The translations under genes and the position numbers were made by a program. The notes under the pieces were generated by a model. It was given only the letters and a program-made list of their open reading frames with translations. It did no database searches and was not told the origin of the DNA. Positions 1 through 8,467 of a DNA stretch of 23,266 bases are shown in pieces. Position 1 is the stretch's first letter. Each line of letters starts with the position of its first letter. Where the stretch lies: NCBI GenBank assembly GCA_002394725.1, contig DGUQ01000197.1, positions 22,409 through 45,674 of the forward strand. The letters are read 5' to 3'. This DNA comes from Ruminococcaceae bacterium UBA4306. Its GTDB lineage: Bacteria; Bacillota; Clostridia; Oscillospirales; Acutalibacteraceae.

Positions 1-352
1 TCTGACCGTCGGCGCCCACCAGTATCAGAATCGGTTGGTTGAACAGCAGAAAGACCGCGCTGATGATCACGCCGAAAAAGACCTGTGACGTCAGCAGGAG
101 CACCGATATCAGAGAAGCGGATCGACGCTCCTTCGCACCGAGGTACTGTGAGATCATCACAGCGCCGGCGGTGGAAAGGATCTGGAACACGATGGTCACG
201 ATCGACACGGTCTGGTTCGCGGTATTGACGGATGACGCCGCCAGATCATCATAATTGCTCAGGATATAAACGTCAATGAAGCCGAGCAGCATAAACATGG
301 CGGTCTCGATAAAGATCGGCCACGCTAATTGAAAGAGCTTTAGTTTTTTCAT
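1..352 (-). CDS. MATE family efflux transporter, N-terminal part (cut by window edge)
   Basis: Read on the minus strand from the ATG at 352, the frame is open to the window edge: 117 codons starting MKKLKLFQLAWPIFIE. It continues with a hydrophobic helix, the GFIDVYILSNY stretch, an SVNTANQTVSIV segment and AGAVMISQYLGAKERR. This is the usual start of multi-antimicrobial-extrusion (MATE/NorM-like) cation-coupled exporters: 'P..ie......l...D...l...', then 'G...v.q..Ga'. At least three membrane helices are visible, and about three quarters of a normal 440-460 residue MATE protein is missing beyond position 1. The gene is divergent from the AraC-type regulator at 462 and shares its promoter region, which suggests that the regulator controls it. 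The substrate cannot be told from the sequence. The ribosome site upstream (TGGTGA) is weak. Confidence 0.85.
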   Translation of the reverse strand, partial: MKKLKLFQLAWPIFIETAMFMLLGFIDVYILSNYDDLAASSVNTANQTVSIVTIVFQILSTAGAVMISQYLGAKERRSASLISVLLLTSQVFFGVIISAVFLLFNQPILILVGADGQ

Positions 353-380
353 ATTCACCAAAACACATCATTTAGTATTA

Positions 381-415
381 CTTGCATTATATTCTCTTGC
401 ATAGTATAATACAAG
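381..415. promoter_or_regulatory. Interlocked divergent promoters for the MATE exporter and the AraC regulator
   Basis: Plus strand: TTGCAT (382-387), 17-bp spacer, TATAAT (405-410). Minus strand: TTGTAT (409-414), 17-bp spacer, TATAAT (386-391). The -35 of each promoter overlaps or abuts the -10 of the other, and the whole forms an 11-bp inverted repeat with one mismatch (381-391 and 405-415). Both -10 boxes are perfect. Predicted starts lie near 417 (plus) and 379 (minus), giving short leaders to the ATGs at 462 and 352. Confidence 0.8.
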
Positions 416-461
416 CAGAAAACACGCTATTTTTTGACACAAAATGATTATGAGGTGCAAT

Positions 462-1331
462 ATGTCAGCATATCAGGAAACAAAGGTACACGGAACGCAT
501 GATTTCCCCTTTGCGGTCTATCGAGGTCTTGTCCCGGATTGGCTCAGCGATTTTCCGCTGCATTGGCATGAGGAGATGGAGATCATCTATGTGGAGAAAG
601 GCTCTGTCAGCATCTCGATCCGTAACACGGAGTACCTTGTACACGGCGGTGATTTTGTGCTGATCCATCCGCAGACGATCCACTCCATCCGTCAGCATGA
701 GGAGGATCGCGGATTCTATCACAATATCCTGTTCCGCCTTTCCATGCTCGAGAGCGGTATAGACGATCTGTGCCGCAAGAAATACCTTGAACCGATTTAT
801 CAGCGTCAGCTACTGATGCCGGAGTATGTCGATCCGACTCATCCGTTGAGCGCGAAGATCGCTCCTACGATCCGAGAGCTGCTGACCTATCAAAAGGACA
901 GAAAGTTCGGAGATGAGATGCTGATCAAGGCAAAGCTAATCGAGATCCTGTATCATATCATTACATGCTGTGAGGTATCGGACAAGGAACGCGCGTATGA
1001 GGATATTATATTCGATAAGCTCAAGCTGTCACTGAATTATCTGGAAGAAAACTACGCAGAGAACATCACCGCCGAAGCAATGGCAGCTGTCAGCAATTAT
1101 TCCGTCAGTCATTTCTCCAAGCTGTTCAAACAGATGACGGGGGAATCTCTGACGCAGTATCTGAAAAACTATCGTCTGGAGATCGCCGCCAACCGCTTGC
1201 GGAATGAACCGAGCAAGGTCTCTGAGATCGCGTTATCGTGTGGATTTGCCAATCTGTCATACTTTTCCAGAGCCTTCTATCACAAGTATCATATAACGCC
1301 GACCGAGTACAGAAAAACAACAGAGAAGTAA
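462..1331 (+). CDS. AraC family transcriptional regulator with N-terminal cupin domain
   Basis: A 289-residue DNA-binding regulator. Residues 10-100 form a cupin-type sensor domain (the HWHEEMEIIYVEKG segment with paired histidine and glutamates, then GDFVLIHPQTIHSI). Residues about 185-285 are the double helix-turn-helix of AraC/XylS proteins: NYLEENYAENITAEAMAA, SHFSKLFKQMTGES, then the family signature ending in GFANLSYFSRAFYHKYHITPTEYR. The start at 462 is chosen over the in-frame ATG at 444 because GAGGTG at 452-457 lies just before it and 444 has no ribosome site. Divergent from a MATE exporter. The likely role is ligand-dependent control of that exporter and of itself, but the ligand is unknown; the cupin type is most often associated with sugars or small metabolites. 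No clear terminator follows. Confidence 0.93.
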   Translation: MSAYQETKVHGTHDFPFAVYRGLVPDWLSDFPLHWHEEMEIIYVEKGSVSISIRNTEYLVHGGDFVLIHPQTIHSIRQHEEDRGFYHNILFRLSMLESGIDDLCRKKYLEPIYQRQLLMPEYVDPTHPLSAKIAPTIRELLTYQKDRKFGDEMLIKAKLIEILYHIITCCEVSDKERAYEDIIFDKLKLSLNYLEENYAENITAEAMAAVSNYSVSHFSKLFKQMTGESLTQYLKNYRLEIAANRLRNEPSKVSEIALSCGFANLSYFSRAFYHKYHITPTEYRKTTEK

Positions 1332-1457
1332 ATGATCTCAATCAATACTCTTCCGAATAAGCGGATTGTGTTAATAAAAAAAGTAATTTATGTTAGAATC
1401 GGTATTTGAATAACTATATAATGAAAGCATAAAGATTATATCTTTAGGAGGTAAAAC

Positions 1458-3455
1458 ATGAAAAAAACTATCGCCATCGTTACGGCGCTGCTGATGATCC
1501 TGAGCGCCGTTCCCTTTTCGACCGCGTTTGCCGCGGAGGAAAAAAGCACTCCGTCGGATTACGCGACAGAGGCGGCACTCTATGTGCACGCTGTCAGCGG
1601 TTCTGCCGACACCGAAGCATGGCAGGCTTGGCAGAGCGTCCATGATGAGGATTTTGAAGTAGCAAAGCCCGATGAAAAATACTTCTTCCTCCCCTCTTCC
1701 GCCGCTGAAAACACCATCGATGTGTATAACGGCTTTGACGATACCGTTTCTCTCAACGGCGTTTCCATCGCGTCTCACACTACCGAAAGCGTCGCGTATA
1801 CCGCGAACACTGCCTACACCGTATCAGCAGGCGGCAACAGCTTCACATTGAAGATCATGAACTCCAACGCCGAGGGCGCGATCTACATCAATAATCCCGA
1901 CGCGGACGGCAATGGTACCGATCTGATGACTTATCTTAATGAGTCGAAGGAAAACAGCGCCAAAGCGACAGGCGCGATCGTAACACCCGACGGCAAGATC
2001 GACAATACCGTCATCAAGAAGATCAAGGGCAGAGGCAACACCTCCTGGGACAAACCCAAGAAGGGCTATAACATCACCTATGATAAGAAGGTCGGTATCG
2101 CCGGCATGGAGAAGAACAAAAAGTATTCCATCCTGCCCAACTATCAGGATGATTCCCTGTCGCGCAACCGCTTCCTGTATGACCTTTCCGACGCGGTAGG
2201 CCTCCCCTACGCCTCCGACTCACGCTATGTCGACTTCTATGTCAACGGCTGCTACTGGGGCTCTTACCTGATGTGTGAAAAGGTAGAGCCGGGCAGTCTG
2301 GTTCCCGAGGTGACCGACGACGGCTACCTCAACGAGGACGGCACCATCAAGGAGGACTTTCCCTTCATCGCGGAGGTTGACGCGAGCGCGACCGACGGCG
2401 ATTACTATGTGACCACCAACAACATGAAGGTCACCATCAAGGCGCCCGAGATTGATCCCGGTCAGCCCGGCTATGAGGAGGTCAAGAACTATGTCAAAGA
2501 AAAGTTCAACGCCTTCTATACCGCTACCGCGCCGAACGGCGATCTCTCCGCTGTCGCGGACGTCAACTCGGTCGCAAAGCTCTATCTGATCAACGAGTTG
2601 GGCAAAAACTGGGACAGCGGCGTTTCCAGCACCTTCTTCACCTATCGTCAGGATGAAAACGGCAACTACAAATTCTACGGCTCACCCGTATGGGATTATG
2701 ATAACTCACTGGGGAACGCAACAGGCGTGAAGTGGGATCTGAGGAACATCGGTGTGACCGACTATGAGGAATACACCGACTGGTGGTGCCGGTATAAGGG
2801 CAAGTCAAACGCATCCGCGAAGCGCTCCAACAACATCATCGCGAGGATCTCTCAAAACGCCGACGTCAAGGCTGTCCTGCCGAAGATCTGGTTCGAGAGA
2901 TTCATGCCTGCGCTGGAGCATTTCACCGGCGCCAAAACCGACAAGGAGATCAACAGCGACTTCTACACCAAGGAAGCATACTACAGCCTGATCAAGGATT
3001 CTGCCGCCATGAACTATGAGAGCGGCTGGCTGCTCAACACCGGCAGCTGGATCGCGGATCACTCAAGGCAGAAGGTCGCGCACTACGACAGCGACACACA
3101 GAAGATGGTCGTCGATTCACAGATGACGAGCTACGCACAGGATTTTGAAGGCATGTACAACTATGCGTCCGACTGGATGCTCAGCCGCGCGGCATGGCTC
3201 TGTGAGCAGTTCGCGCCGGATTACACCCCCTCTCCCCTGCTCGGCGACTCAAATCTGGATGGTGTTGTTACCGTCACTGACGCAACCGCGATCCAGCGTG
3301 AAATCGTCCAACTCATCACCTTTACCGATACCGCGAAGATTTGTGCCGATGTCGATAAAGACGGTAAGGTTACCATCATTGACGCCGCCTTCTTACAGCG
3401 TTATTTAGTGGGAATCAGCAGCATACCGAAGGGTATCGGAAAGCCTATTGAATAA
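1458..3455 (+). CDS. Secreted CotH-family protein with C-terminal type I dockerin
   Basis: 665 residues. Residues 1-26 are a signal peptide (MKKT, hydrophobic run, AFA-A cleavage region). Residues about 190-480 are a CotH domain: KGRGNTSWDKPKKGYNI, then DDSLSRNRFLYDLS, YVNGCYWGSYLMCEKVE, and the acidic WDYDNSLGN motif at 412-420 that corresponds to the metal/nucleotide-binding DxDxxxG of CotH atypical kinases. Residues 596-655 hold two dockerin repeats with calcium-loop residues (DSNLDGVVTVTD and DVDKDGKVTIID), each followed by an LQR/IQR helix. The dockerin would dock the protein on a cohesin scaffoldin outside the cell. CotH proteins occur in spore coats and in ruminococcal cellulosomal proteins; the extracellular substrate here is unknown. 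AGGAGGT at 1446-1452 sets the start. A TATAAT at 1417-1422 with only a weak -35 is the best promoter candidate. A strong terminator follows. Confidence 0.93.
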   Translation: MKKTIAIVTALLMILSAVPFSTAFAAEEKSTPSDYATEAALYVHAVSGSADTEAWQAWQSVHDEDFEVAKPDEKYFFLPSSAAENTIDVYNGFDDTVSLNGVSIASHTTESVAYTANTAYTVSAGGNSFTLKIMNSNAEGAIYINNPDADGNGTDLMTYLNESKENSAKATGAIVTPDGKIDNTVIKKIKGRGNTSWDKPKKGYNITYDKKVGIAGMEKNKKYSILPNYQDDSLSRNRFLYDLSDAVGLPYASDSRYVDFYVNGCYWGSYLMCEKVEPGSLVPEVTDDGYLNEDGTIKEDFPFIAEVDASATDGDYYVTTNNMKVTIKAPEIDPGQPGYEEVKNYVKEKFNAFYTATAPNGDLSAVADVNSVAKLYLINELGKNWDSGVSSTFFTYRQDENGNYKFYGSPVWDYDNSLGNATGVKWDLRNIGVTDYEEYTDWWCRYKGKSNASAKRSNNIIARISQNADVKAVLPKIWFERFMPALEHFTGAKTDKEINSDFYTKEAYYSLIKDSAAMNYESGWLLNTGSWIADHSRQKVAHYDSDTQKMVVDSQMTSYAQDFEGMYNYASDWMLSRAAWLCEQFAPDYTPSPLLGDSNLDGVVTVTDATAIQREIVQLITFTDTAKICADVDKDGKVTIIDAAFLQRYLVGISSIPKGIGKPIE

Positions 3456-3483
3456 GCGTAACAGCTAATCAAACGAAACACAG

Positions 3484-3525
3484 CCGTTATCGGAATGCAG
3501 AAAGGATTCCGATAACGGTTTTATT
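3484..3525 (+). terminator. Rho-independent terminator after the CotH-dockerin gene
   Basis: A perfect 13-bp stem, CCGTTATCGGAAT (3484-3496) with its complement at 3506-3518, a 9-nt loop and then TTTTATT. Confidence 0.9.
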
Positions 3526-3600
3526 ATGTCGGGATTTTGCTGTTTTTTTCGATTATTATAGATTTTATAAAAAAATTATGTTATAATAAGGAGCACTTTT

Positions 3601-3663
3601 ATGATAGGGAGTATAAAATGCGCAAGGAAAGTATCGGCAATACCCTTAGTGAACAAAAACTGA
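3601..3663 (+). CDS. Possible 20-codon leader ORF overlapping the acyltransferase start
   Basis: ATG at 3601 follows AAGGAG (3588-3593) with an ideal 7-nt gap, and reads 20 codons (MIGSIKCARKVSAIPLVNKN) to TGA at 3661-3663. It overlaps the acyltransferase ATG at 3618 in another frame. The peptide has no recognisable feature. A TATAAT at 3582-3587 abuts the AAGGAG; if that box is the real -10, transcription would start near 3594 and remove this ribosome site, leaving only the acyltransferase site. Translational coupling is possible but unproven. Confidence 0.25.
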   Translation: MIGSIKCARKVSAIPLVNKN

Positions 3664-4709
3664 ATTTCGGATCATTCAGCTATTTCAGAAACGCGATCTA
3701 CGGCTTTGCGGCATTATGGATCGTGATTTTTCATGGTGAGATCCTTGCCAATATCCGTGCTGAGTTTGATCCTTCCATCAGGCTGATCACCGATACGATC
3801 GATATGGGCAACATCGGCGTCGATGTATTTGTCTTTTTATCCGGCATCGGTCTTTACTTTTCTTTTTCCAAAAAGCCTAAGCTCGGCACCTTCTACTACA
3901 AACGGATCGTCAGGGTCTATGTCCCCTATCTGATCATGACGCTGCCCTACATCATCTACTATTATGTTGTGGGAGAGATGGATCTTGCGCTGACGATCAA
4001 AACAATCCTCACGGTGAACACATGGACAGGTGAGATCGACCAGATCGATTTTTGGTATGTGTCAGCGATACTGGTGTTCTACCTGCTCTATCCGCTGATC
4101 TTTTGGTTCATTTTCCGAAAGAAAAAGGCAGGTAAACTATCTCAGGAAAAGGCGGAGTTTTGGCGGATGATCCTCCTCGTTGTGATCGTATTCGCGGCAT
4201 CCGTCACCATCTACTATACATCAGCCGTCATCTACAACATGTACAGCCGGATGCTGTCACGCTTTGCCGCCTTCATCGTCGGCGCTTACGCCGGTAAATT
4301 GGTCAAGGAGAAGAAGCCGTTCCATGTAGGCTATGTGATCGCCTCGATCGTCATCCTCGCAGGAGCCTATCCGTTGTACGAGCGTGACATCCTTCCCGGC
4401 GTATGGGCACGGTTCTACGGCTCACTGACCGGTATCGCGCTGGTGTTCCTGCTGTCGCAGTTCTTTATCCTCGCGTCAGAATGGAAGATTGATCGCTTCT
4501 TCGCTTTCTTCGGCACGTTCTCACTGGAGATCTATGTGCTCTCTATCATTGCGAGAAAGATCTACTACTACACCCCGTGGTACACCGACGGCTACGCGTT
4601 CCTGCACTATATGATCGTGATGGTGTTCGCCATCTTCATCGCGTGGGTAGTCAGTAAAATCGAACAGCCGATCTTCAGGCTGTTGCTAAAGCCAAAGAAG
4701 AAAAAATGA
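3618..4709 (+). CDS. Acyltransferase family 3 integral membrane protein
   Basis: 363 residues, strongly hydrophobic, with about ten membrane helices. The opening FRNAIYGFAALWIVIFHGEI matches the first helix of acyltransferase-3 proteins, with the histidine (FHGE) taken as catalytic. It is followed by NIGVDVFVFLSGIGLYFS and the basic FYYKRIVRVYVPYLI segment, both hallmarks of the family. These enzymes move acyl (usually acetyl) groups from cytoplasmic donors to surface sugars such as peptidoglycan, teichoic acid or polysaccharide. There is no C-terminal SGNH domain, unlike OatA-type fusions, but the next gene encodes a secreted SGNH enzyme. The start at 3618 is preferred to the upstream in-frame ATG at 3537 because TAGGGAG (3605-3611) precedes it and the family begins there. 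The polymer modified is not evident. Confidence 0.88.
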   Translation: MRKESIGNTLSEQKLNFGSFSYFRNAIYGFAALWIVIFHGEILANIRAEFDPSIRLITDTIDMGNIGVDVFVFLSGIGLYFSFSKKPKLGTFYYKRIVRVYVPYLIMTLPYIIYYYVVGEMDLALTIKTILTVNTWTGEIDQIDFWYVSAILVFYLLYPLIFWFIFRKKKAGKLSQEKAEFWRMILLVVIVFAASVTIYYTSAVIYNMYSRMLSRFAAFIVGAYAGKLVKEKKPFHVGYVIASIVILAGAYPLYERDILPGVWARFYGSLTGIALVFLLSQFFILASEWKIDRFFAFFGTFSLEIYVLSIIARKIYYYTPWYTDGYAFLHYMIVMVFAIFIAWVVSKIEQPIFRLLLKPKKKK

Positions 4710-4712
4710 CAG

Positions 4713-4752
4713 ATAGCGGTACCGATAAAAGGGTACCGCTATTTTCTTTTTC
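4713..4752 (+). terminator. Rho-independent terminator after the acyltransferase
   Basis: An 11-bp perfect stem, ATAGCGGTACC (4713-4723) with its complement at 4732-4742, followed by TTTCTTTTTC. Confidence 0.88.
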
Positions 4753-4788
4753 AGAATCATTATAGGTCATTTTGCCGCTCATATCATA

Positions 4789-4817
4789 TTGCTTTTTATC
4801 GTATATTATGATAAAAT
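4789..4817 (+). promoter_or_regulatory. Promoter for the FnIII-SGNH protein
   Basis: TTGCTT (4789-4794), 17-bp spacer, TAAAAT (4812-4817) with an extended -10 TG at 4809-4810. It lies 45 bp before the ATG at 4862. Two purine-rich ribosome sites (AAGGAG 4845-4850 and AAGGAAAG 4853-4860) follow. Confidence 0.6.
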
Positions 4818-4861
4818 AAAAGGTAATTCGTACTACAAGAGGATAAGGAGATAAGGAAAGA

Positions 4862-7800
4862 ATGATAACAAAGAGATTGTTCTCTCTGTTGACGATGCTG
4901 TTGATCGTAATAACAGCATTTACCTCGATACCGTTGTCAGCGACCGCTCAAGCCGTTGACGGTATGGAGCAAACAGTAACAGGGGCATCTGAGAATCAAA
5001 TACTTCCTGTCGCGACAAAAGAAGCCGAGCAGACCGGATCACAGCCTTCCCTCACAGAAACCTCGCAAAGCGACTATCCTGTCATCACCGATATCCAAAA
5101 CGTCGGCTCGGGCACACAGCTCACATGGGATACCTATAAGGGGAACCACATCTACCGCATCTATTATCGCAAGGCGTCATCCTACACCGGCACATGGGAT
5201 GAAAAATACGGCGTGGGCGGATGGACGCGACTGGCGACCGTCAAGGGCAACCGCTATCTGCATACAGGGATGTCCGACGCCGCGATCGGCATCTACACGA
5301 TCCGCTGTGTAGACGATCACGGTAATTTCACTTCGGAGTTCAATCCGAAGGGCTGGGAGAATTGCTACTACGCCGATCCGGAGTTTTCTTCGATACGTTT
5401 TGATGAAAGCGGCGTTCACCTCACATGGGATCTCGCGTGGAAAAAACACGGCGTATGGAACGGCGAGAACTACCGCGTTTACCGCAAAACCGCCGGCGCA
5501 AGCTGGACGCGTCTGGAGCAAACCGCCGAGGATCATTACGACGACGCCACCGCACAGATCGGCGTGACCTATTATTACACCCTGCGCTTGATCGACTCTG
5601 AAAGCTCCCGTTTCCTCAGCGATTATCACAGCAGTAAGGCGGTCAGCTTCGCCCTGTACCCGTATGTGAACAGTATCAAAAACACCGGCAGCGGCGCTCA
5701 ACTGAGCTGGTACCAATACAACGGCGCCAAAGCCTACCGCGTCTACTATCGCTCCTCCAACGGCTGGAATCGTCTGGCAAAGGTGAGCGGCACCTCATAC
5801 ACCGATACATCCGTTAAAAATGAAACCAACCGCGTCTATACCATACGAGCGGTGGACGCCCGTGATAACTTCATCAGCGATTTCTACCGCCCCGGCTGGA
5901 GCAACACCTACTATACACCTCCGGTCATCAAGACCTTGAGCAATACGACACAGGGAGTCAAGGTGACGTGGAACCGCGCGAAAGGCGCGCAAGACTATTG
6001 TGTTTACCGTAAAACCAATAACGGCTGGCTCCGTCTGACTAAGACCACCGAATCCGAATTTACGGATACTACTGCCGAATCCGGAAACACCTACACCTAC
6101 ACCCTGCGCATGATCACCGCAAACGGTAACGACTTCATGAGCGATCATACAGGCGGCAAGTCTATCTCCTATGTTGCCGCCCCTACCATCACTGCTGTCG
6201 AGAACCTTTCCGACAGCGTGAAGATCACATGGAAGCCGATCAAGGGCGCGAACTTCTATCGCATATACTATCGGAGCGGTAACGGCTGGACCCGTCTCGC
6301 GTCCAAGTACCTCACCGAATACATCGACACATCCGTCAAGGACGGAGAAACACGGGAATACACGATCAGATGTCTGGATAAAAACGAGAACTTTGTCAGC
6401 GATTTCGACCACATCGGGTATCGCAATACCTTCCACAAACCGCCTGTCATCCATACGATCAGCGGTTCGGGCGACGGCATTACCCTCACATGGAACCGAG
6501 CGAAAGGCGCTGAGGATTACCGCGTTTATCGCAAGACCGGCGGATCATCGTGGAAGCTGATCGCGCAGACGAACAAAAGCAGCTATACCGATACGTCTTA
6601 CGAAAAGGGTACCCTTTGCTACTACACCCTAAGGATGATCAGCTCCGACGGCAGTCGTTTTATGAGCTATCATAACGGCGGACGATCGATCCTATGGTGC
6701 GCGACGCCGCGATTCTCAACCATCACAAACGGTGAGAACGGAACGATCCTGAGCTGGGAGCCTGTCAACGGCGCTTACGAATATCGCGTTTATAATCGCA
6801 GCGGCAACGAGTGGAGCCGCCTTACATCTACGCAAGGCACCACGTATACCGACAGCAAGGTCATCAACGCGCAAACAAAAACATACACCATTCGCTGTGT
6901 TGACAAAAACGGCGCGTTTATCTCTGATTTCGATACCGCCGGTACGGTCCATACCTACTATCGCCCCATCGTGATCAACTCTATCACCTACCGCGATCAT
7001 ACCAACACGATCACATGGAAGAAAAACTCCGACGCCGCGTCCTACAGCGTGTACCGCAAAGCGTTAGGCGAAAGCGATTGGACGATGATCGCCGACAGGA
7101 TCACAAGCGGTTCCTATATCGATGAGGATATCACGGAAGACGCGGTCTATGCCTACACCTTGCGAATACTGGAAAAGGACGGCGCCGTTATCGACGCGGA
7201 ATACGGGCAGGACATATACTATCAAAACGGTGCTCCTGCCAACGGCTCCTTTACGGCAAACGATATCGACTATCGCTTGGATCAGGGCGTTCTTGCCAAC
7301 GGATATTACTTCGATCAAGACGTCGCCTACTACTATCAAAGCGGTATTCGTTTTGAACAGGATTGGTTCAAACAGGGCGTTTATCAACTATCCTGCGACC
7401 GAGCCGTGTGGCTCTATGAGCTGATGTCGGCTCTCGGAGAAGCACCCGACGCCAACCGTGATGACGCCAAGGCGATCTTCGCCGCGGCTGTACAGCGCGG
7501 TATCATCGACAGCTACACCGAACAGGACAGCACCCTGTCCGTTGACCGTCGCTATGCTGCCGTCACCATCTTCAACGCGCTGGGCTATACCGAGCACAGC
7601 GTCGGCAACATCAGCGATATCGACACAAATGACCATGCCCTGTCCACCCTCGCCTACTACGGTTACTTCACCCTTGACGAAGATGATCGTATCTACCCGA
7701 CGTCGAACGTCACAGAGGAGGAGTTTGACGCGCTGCTCTCACAGATCAGGCTGTATCGGCAGCTCAGGGGTAAAACCGTCCTCTCGTTCGGAGACAGCAT

Positions 7801-8419
7801 CATGCACGGCTCCGGCAATTTTTCGATCCCTATCTCACAGCAAGTGGCGGAAAAATACGGCATGACCGCTTACGACTACTCTGTCGGTGGCGCGACGATG
7901 GGGATATACAGCGGCAAAAGTCACATCCCCGATCAGGTGCGCAAAGCGGCGGAATACCATTATCAGCCCGATTTCATCCTGATAAACGGCGGCACCAACG
8001 ATATGTTCCGCGGTGTTCAGCTGGGCGGTATCCAAAGCGGCTATGACATGTCACAGGCGTCCGAAAACACCTATTCCGGCGGCTTTGAAAAAGCGATGTG
8101 GCTGATCCGCAACACCTGGCAGGACGTCCCTGTGATCTTCATCCGCGCCCATAACACGAACCTCAGCAACGATTCGACTGAACACACCTTTGGAGAACGA
8201 GGTCTCAAGATCGCCGACAAGTGGCACTGCGGCAGCGCGGATATCTACAACGATACCGCGATGAATTGTGAGGATCAACAGCTGGCTGACCGCTACACCT
8301 ACCCCAATCCCAGCCATAACTACAAGCATGATTCGATCCACCCCAACGCCCTCGGCTACGCGACCTTCTACATCCCGATAATCGAACAGGTGATGGCGAA
8401 GGCAGTGAACAATCAGTAA
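4862..8419 (+). CDS. Large secreted protein: eight FnIII-like repeats, SLH-like region, C-terminal SGNH/GDSL esterase
   Basis: 1185 residues. A signal peptide (residues 1-31, ending ATAQA) and a Ser/Thr/Glu-rich linker lead to eight fibronectin-III-like repeats of about 87-100 residues (residues 73-785). Each has LTW near the start, a Y-R-x-Y-R-K/S core and a final YTIR or YTLR strand. Residues about 790-960 resemble S-layer-homology segments (AVWLYELMSALGE, AIFAAAVQRGIIDSY, YAAVTIFNALGY), suggesting wall attachment, though degenerate. Residues 968-1185 are an SGNH hydrolase: FGDSIMHG with nucleophile Ser979, SVGGATMG, GGTNDMF with Asn1046, and HDSIHPN with Asp1157 and His1160. All four blocks are present, so the enzyme should be active, probably as a carbohydrate or wall esterase/acetyltransferase. 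It lies downstream of a membrane acyltransferase but has its own promoter and terminator. The substrate is unknown. Confidence 0.92.
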   Translation: MITKRLFSLLTMLLIVITAFTSIPLSATAQAVDGMEQTVTGASENQILPVATKEAEQTGSQPSLTETSQSDYPVITDIQNVGSGTQLTWDTYKGNHIYRIYYRKASSYTGTWDEKYGVGGWTRLATVKGNRYLHTGMSDAAIGIYTIRCVDDHGNFTSEFNPKGWENCYYADPEFSSIRFDESGVHLTWDLAWKKHGVWNGENYRVYRKTAGASWTRLEQTAEDHYDDATAQIGVTYYYTLRLIDSESSRFLSDYHSSKAVSFALYPYVNSIKNTGSGAQLSWYQYNGAKAYRVYYRSSNGWNRLAKVSGTSYTDTSVKNETNRVYTIRAVDARDNFISDFYRPGWSNTYYTPPVIKTLSNTTQGVKVTWNRAKGAQDYCVYRKTNNGWLRLTKTTESEFTDTTAESGNTYTYTLRMITANGNDFMSDHTGGKSISYVAAPTITAVENLSDSVKITWKPIKGANFYRIYYRSGNGWTRLASKYLTEYIDTSVKDGETREYTIRCLDKNENFVSDFDHIGYRNTFHKPPVIHTISGSGDGITLTWNRAKGAEDYRVYRKTGGSSWKLIAQTNKSSYTDTSYEKGTLCYYTLRMISSDGSRFMSYHNGGRSILWCATPRFSTITNGENGTILSWEPVNGAYEYRVYNRSGNEWSRLTSTQGTTYTDSKVINAQTKTYTIRCVDKNGAFISDFDTAGTVHTYYRPIVINSITYRDHTNTITWKKNSDAASYSVYRKALGESDWTMIADRITSGSYIDEDITEDAVYAYTLRILEKDGAVIDAEYGQDIYYQNGAPANGSFTANDIDYRLDQGVLANGYYFDQDVAYYYQSGIRFEQDWFKQGVYQLSCDRAVWLYELMSALGEAPDANRDDAKAIFAAAVQRGIIDSYTEQDSTLSVDRRYAAVTIFNALGYTEHSVGNISDIDTNDHALSTLAYYGYFTLDEDDRIYPTSNVTEEEFDALLSQIRLYRQLRGKTVLSFGDSIMHGSGNFSIPISQQVAEKYGMTAYDYSVGGATMGIYSGKSHIPDQVRKAAEYHYQPDFILINGGTNDMFRGVQLGGIQSGYDMSQASENTYSGGFEKAMWLIRNTWQDVPVIFIRAHNTNLSNDSTEHTFGERGLKIADKWHCGSADIYNDTAMNCEDQQLADRYTYPNPSHNYKHDSIHPNALGYATFYIPIIEQVMAKAVNNQ

Positions 8420-8441
8420 ACTATCTTTGATAAAGCAAAAA

Positions 8442-8467
8442 CAGCGGTGCTTCACCGCTGTTTTTTT
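8442..8467 (+). terminator. Rho-independent terminator after the SGNH gene
   Basis: CAGCGGTG (8442-8449), CTT loop, CACCGCTG (8453-8460), then seven T residues; flanking A and T runs extend the stem. Confidence 0.93.

Noticed and set aside
39..254. 71-codon plus-strand ORF at the left edge
   Set aside because: It lies opposite the clear MATE transporter frame on the minus strand.
5177..7000. Long minus-strand frames opposite the FnIII repeats
   Set aside because: They mirror the repeat structure of the real plus-strand gene and show no protein family features.
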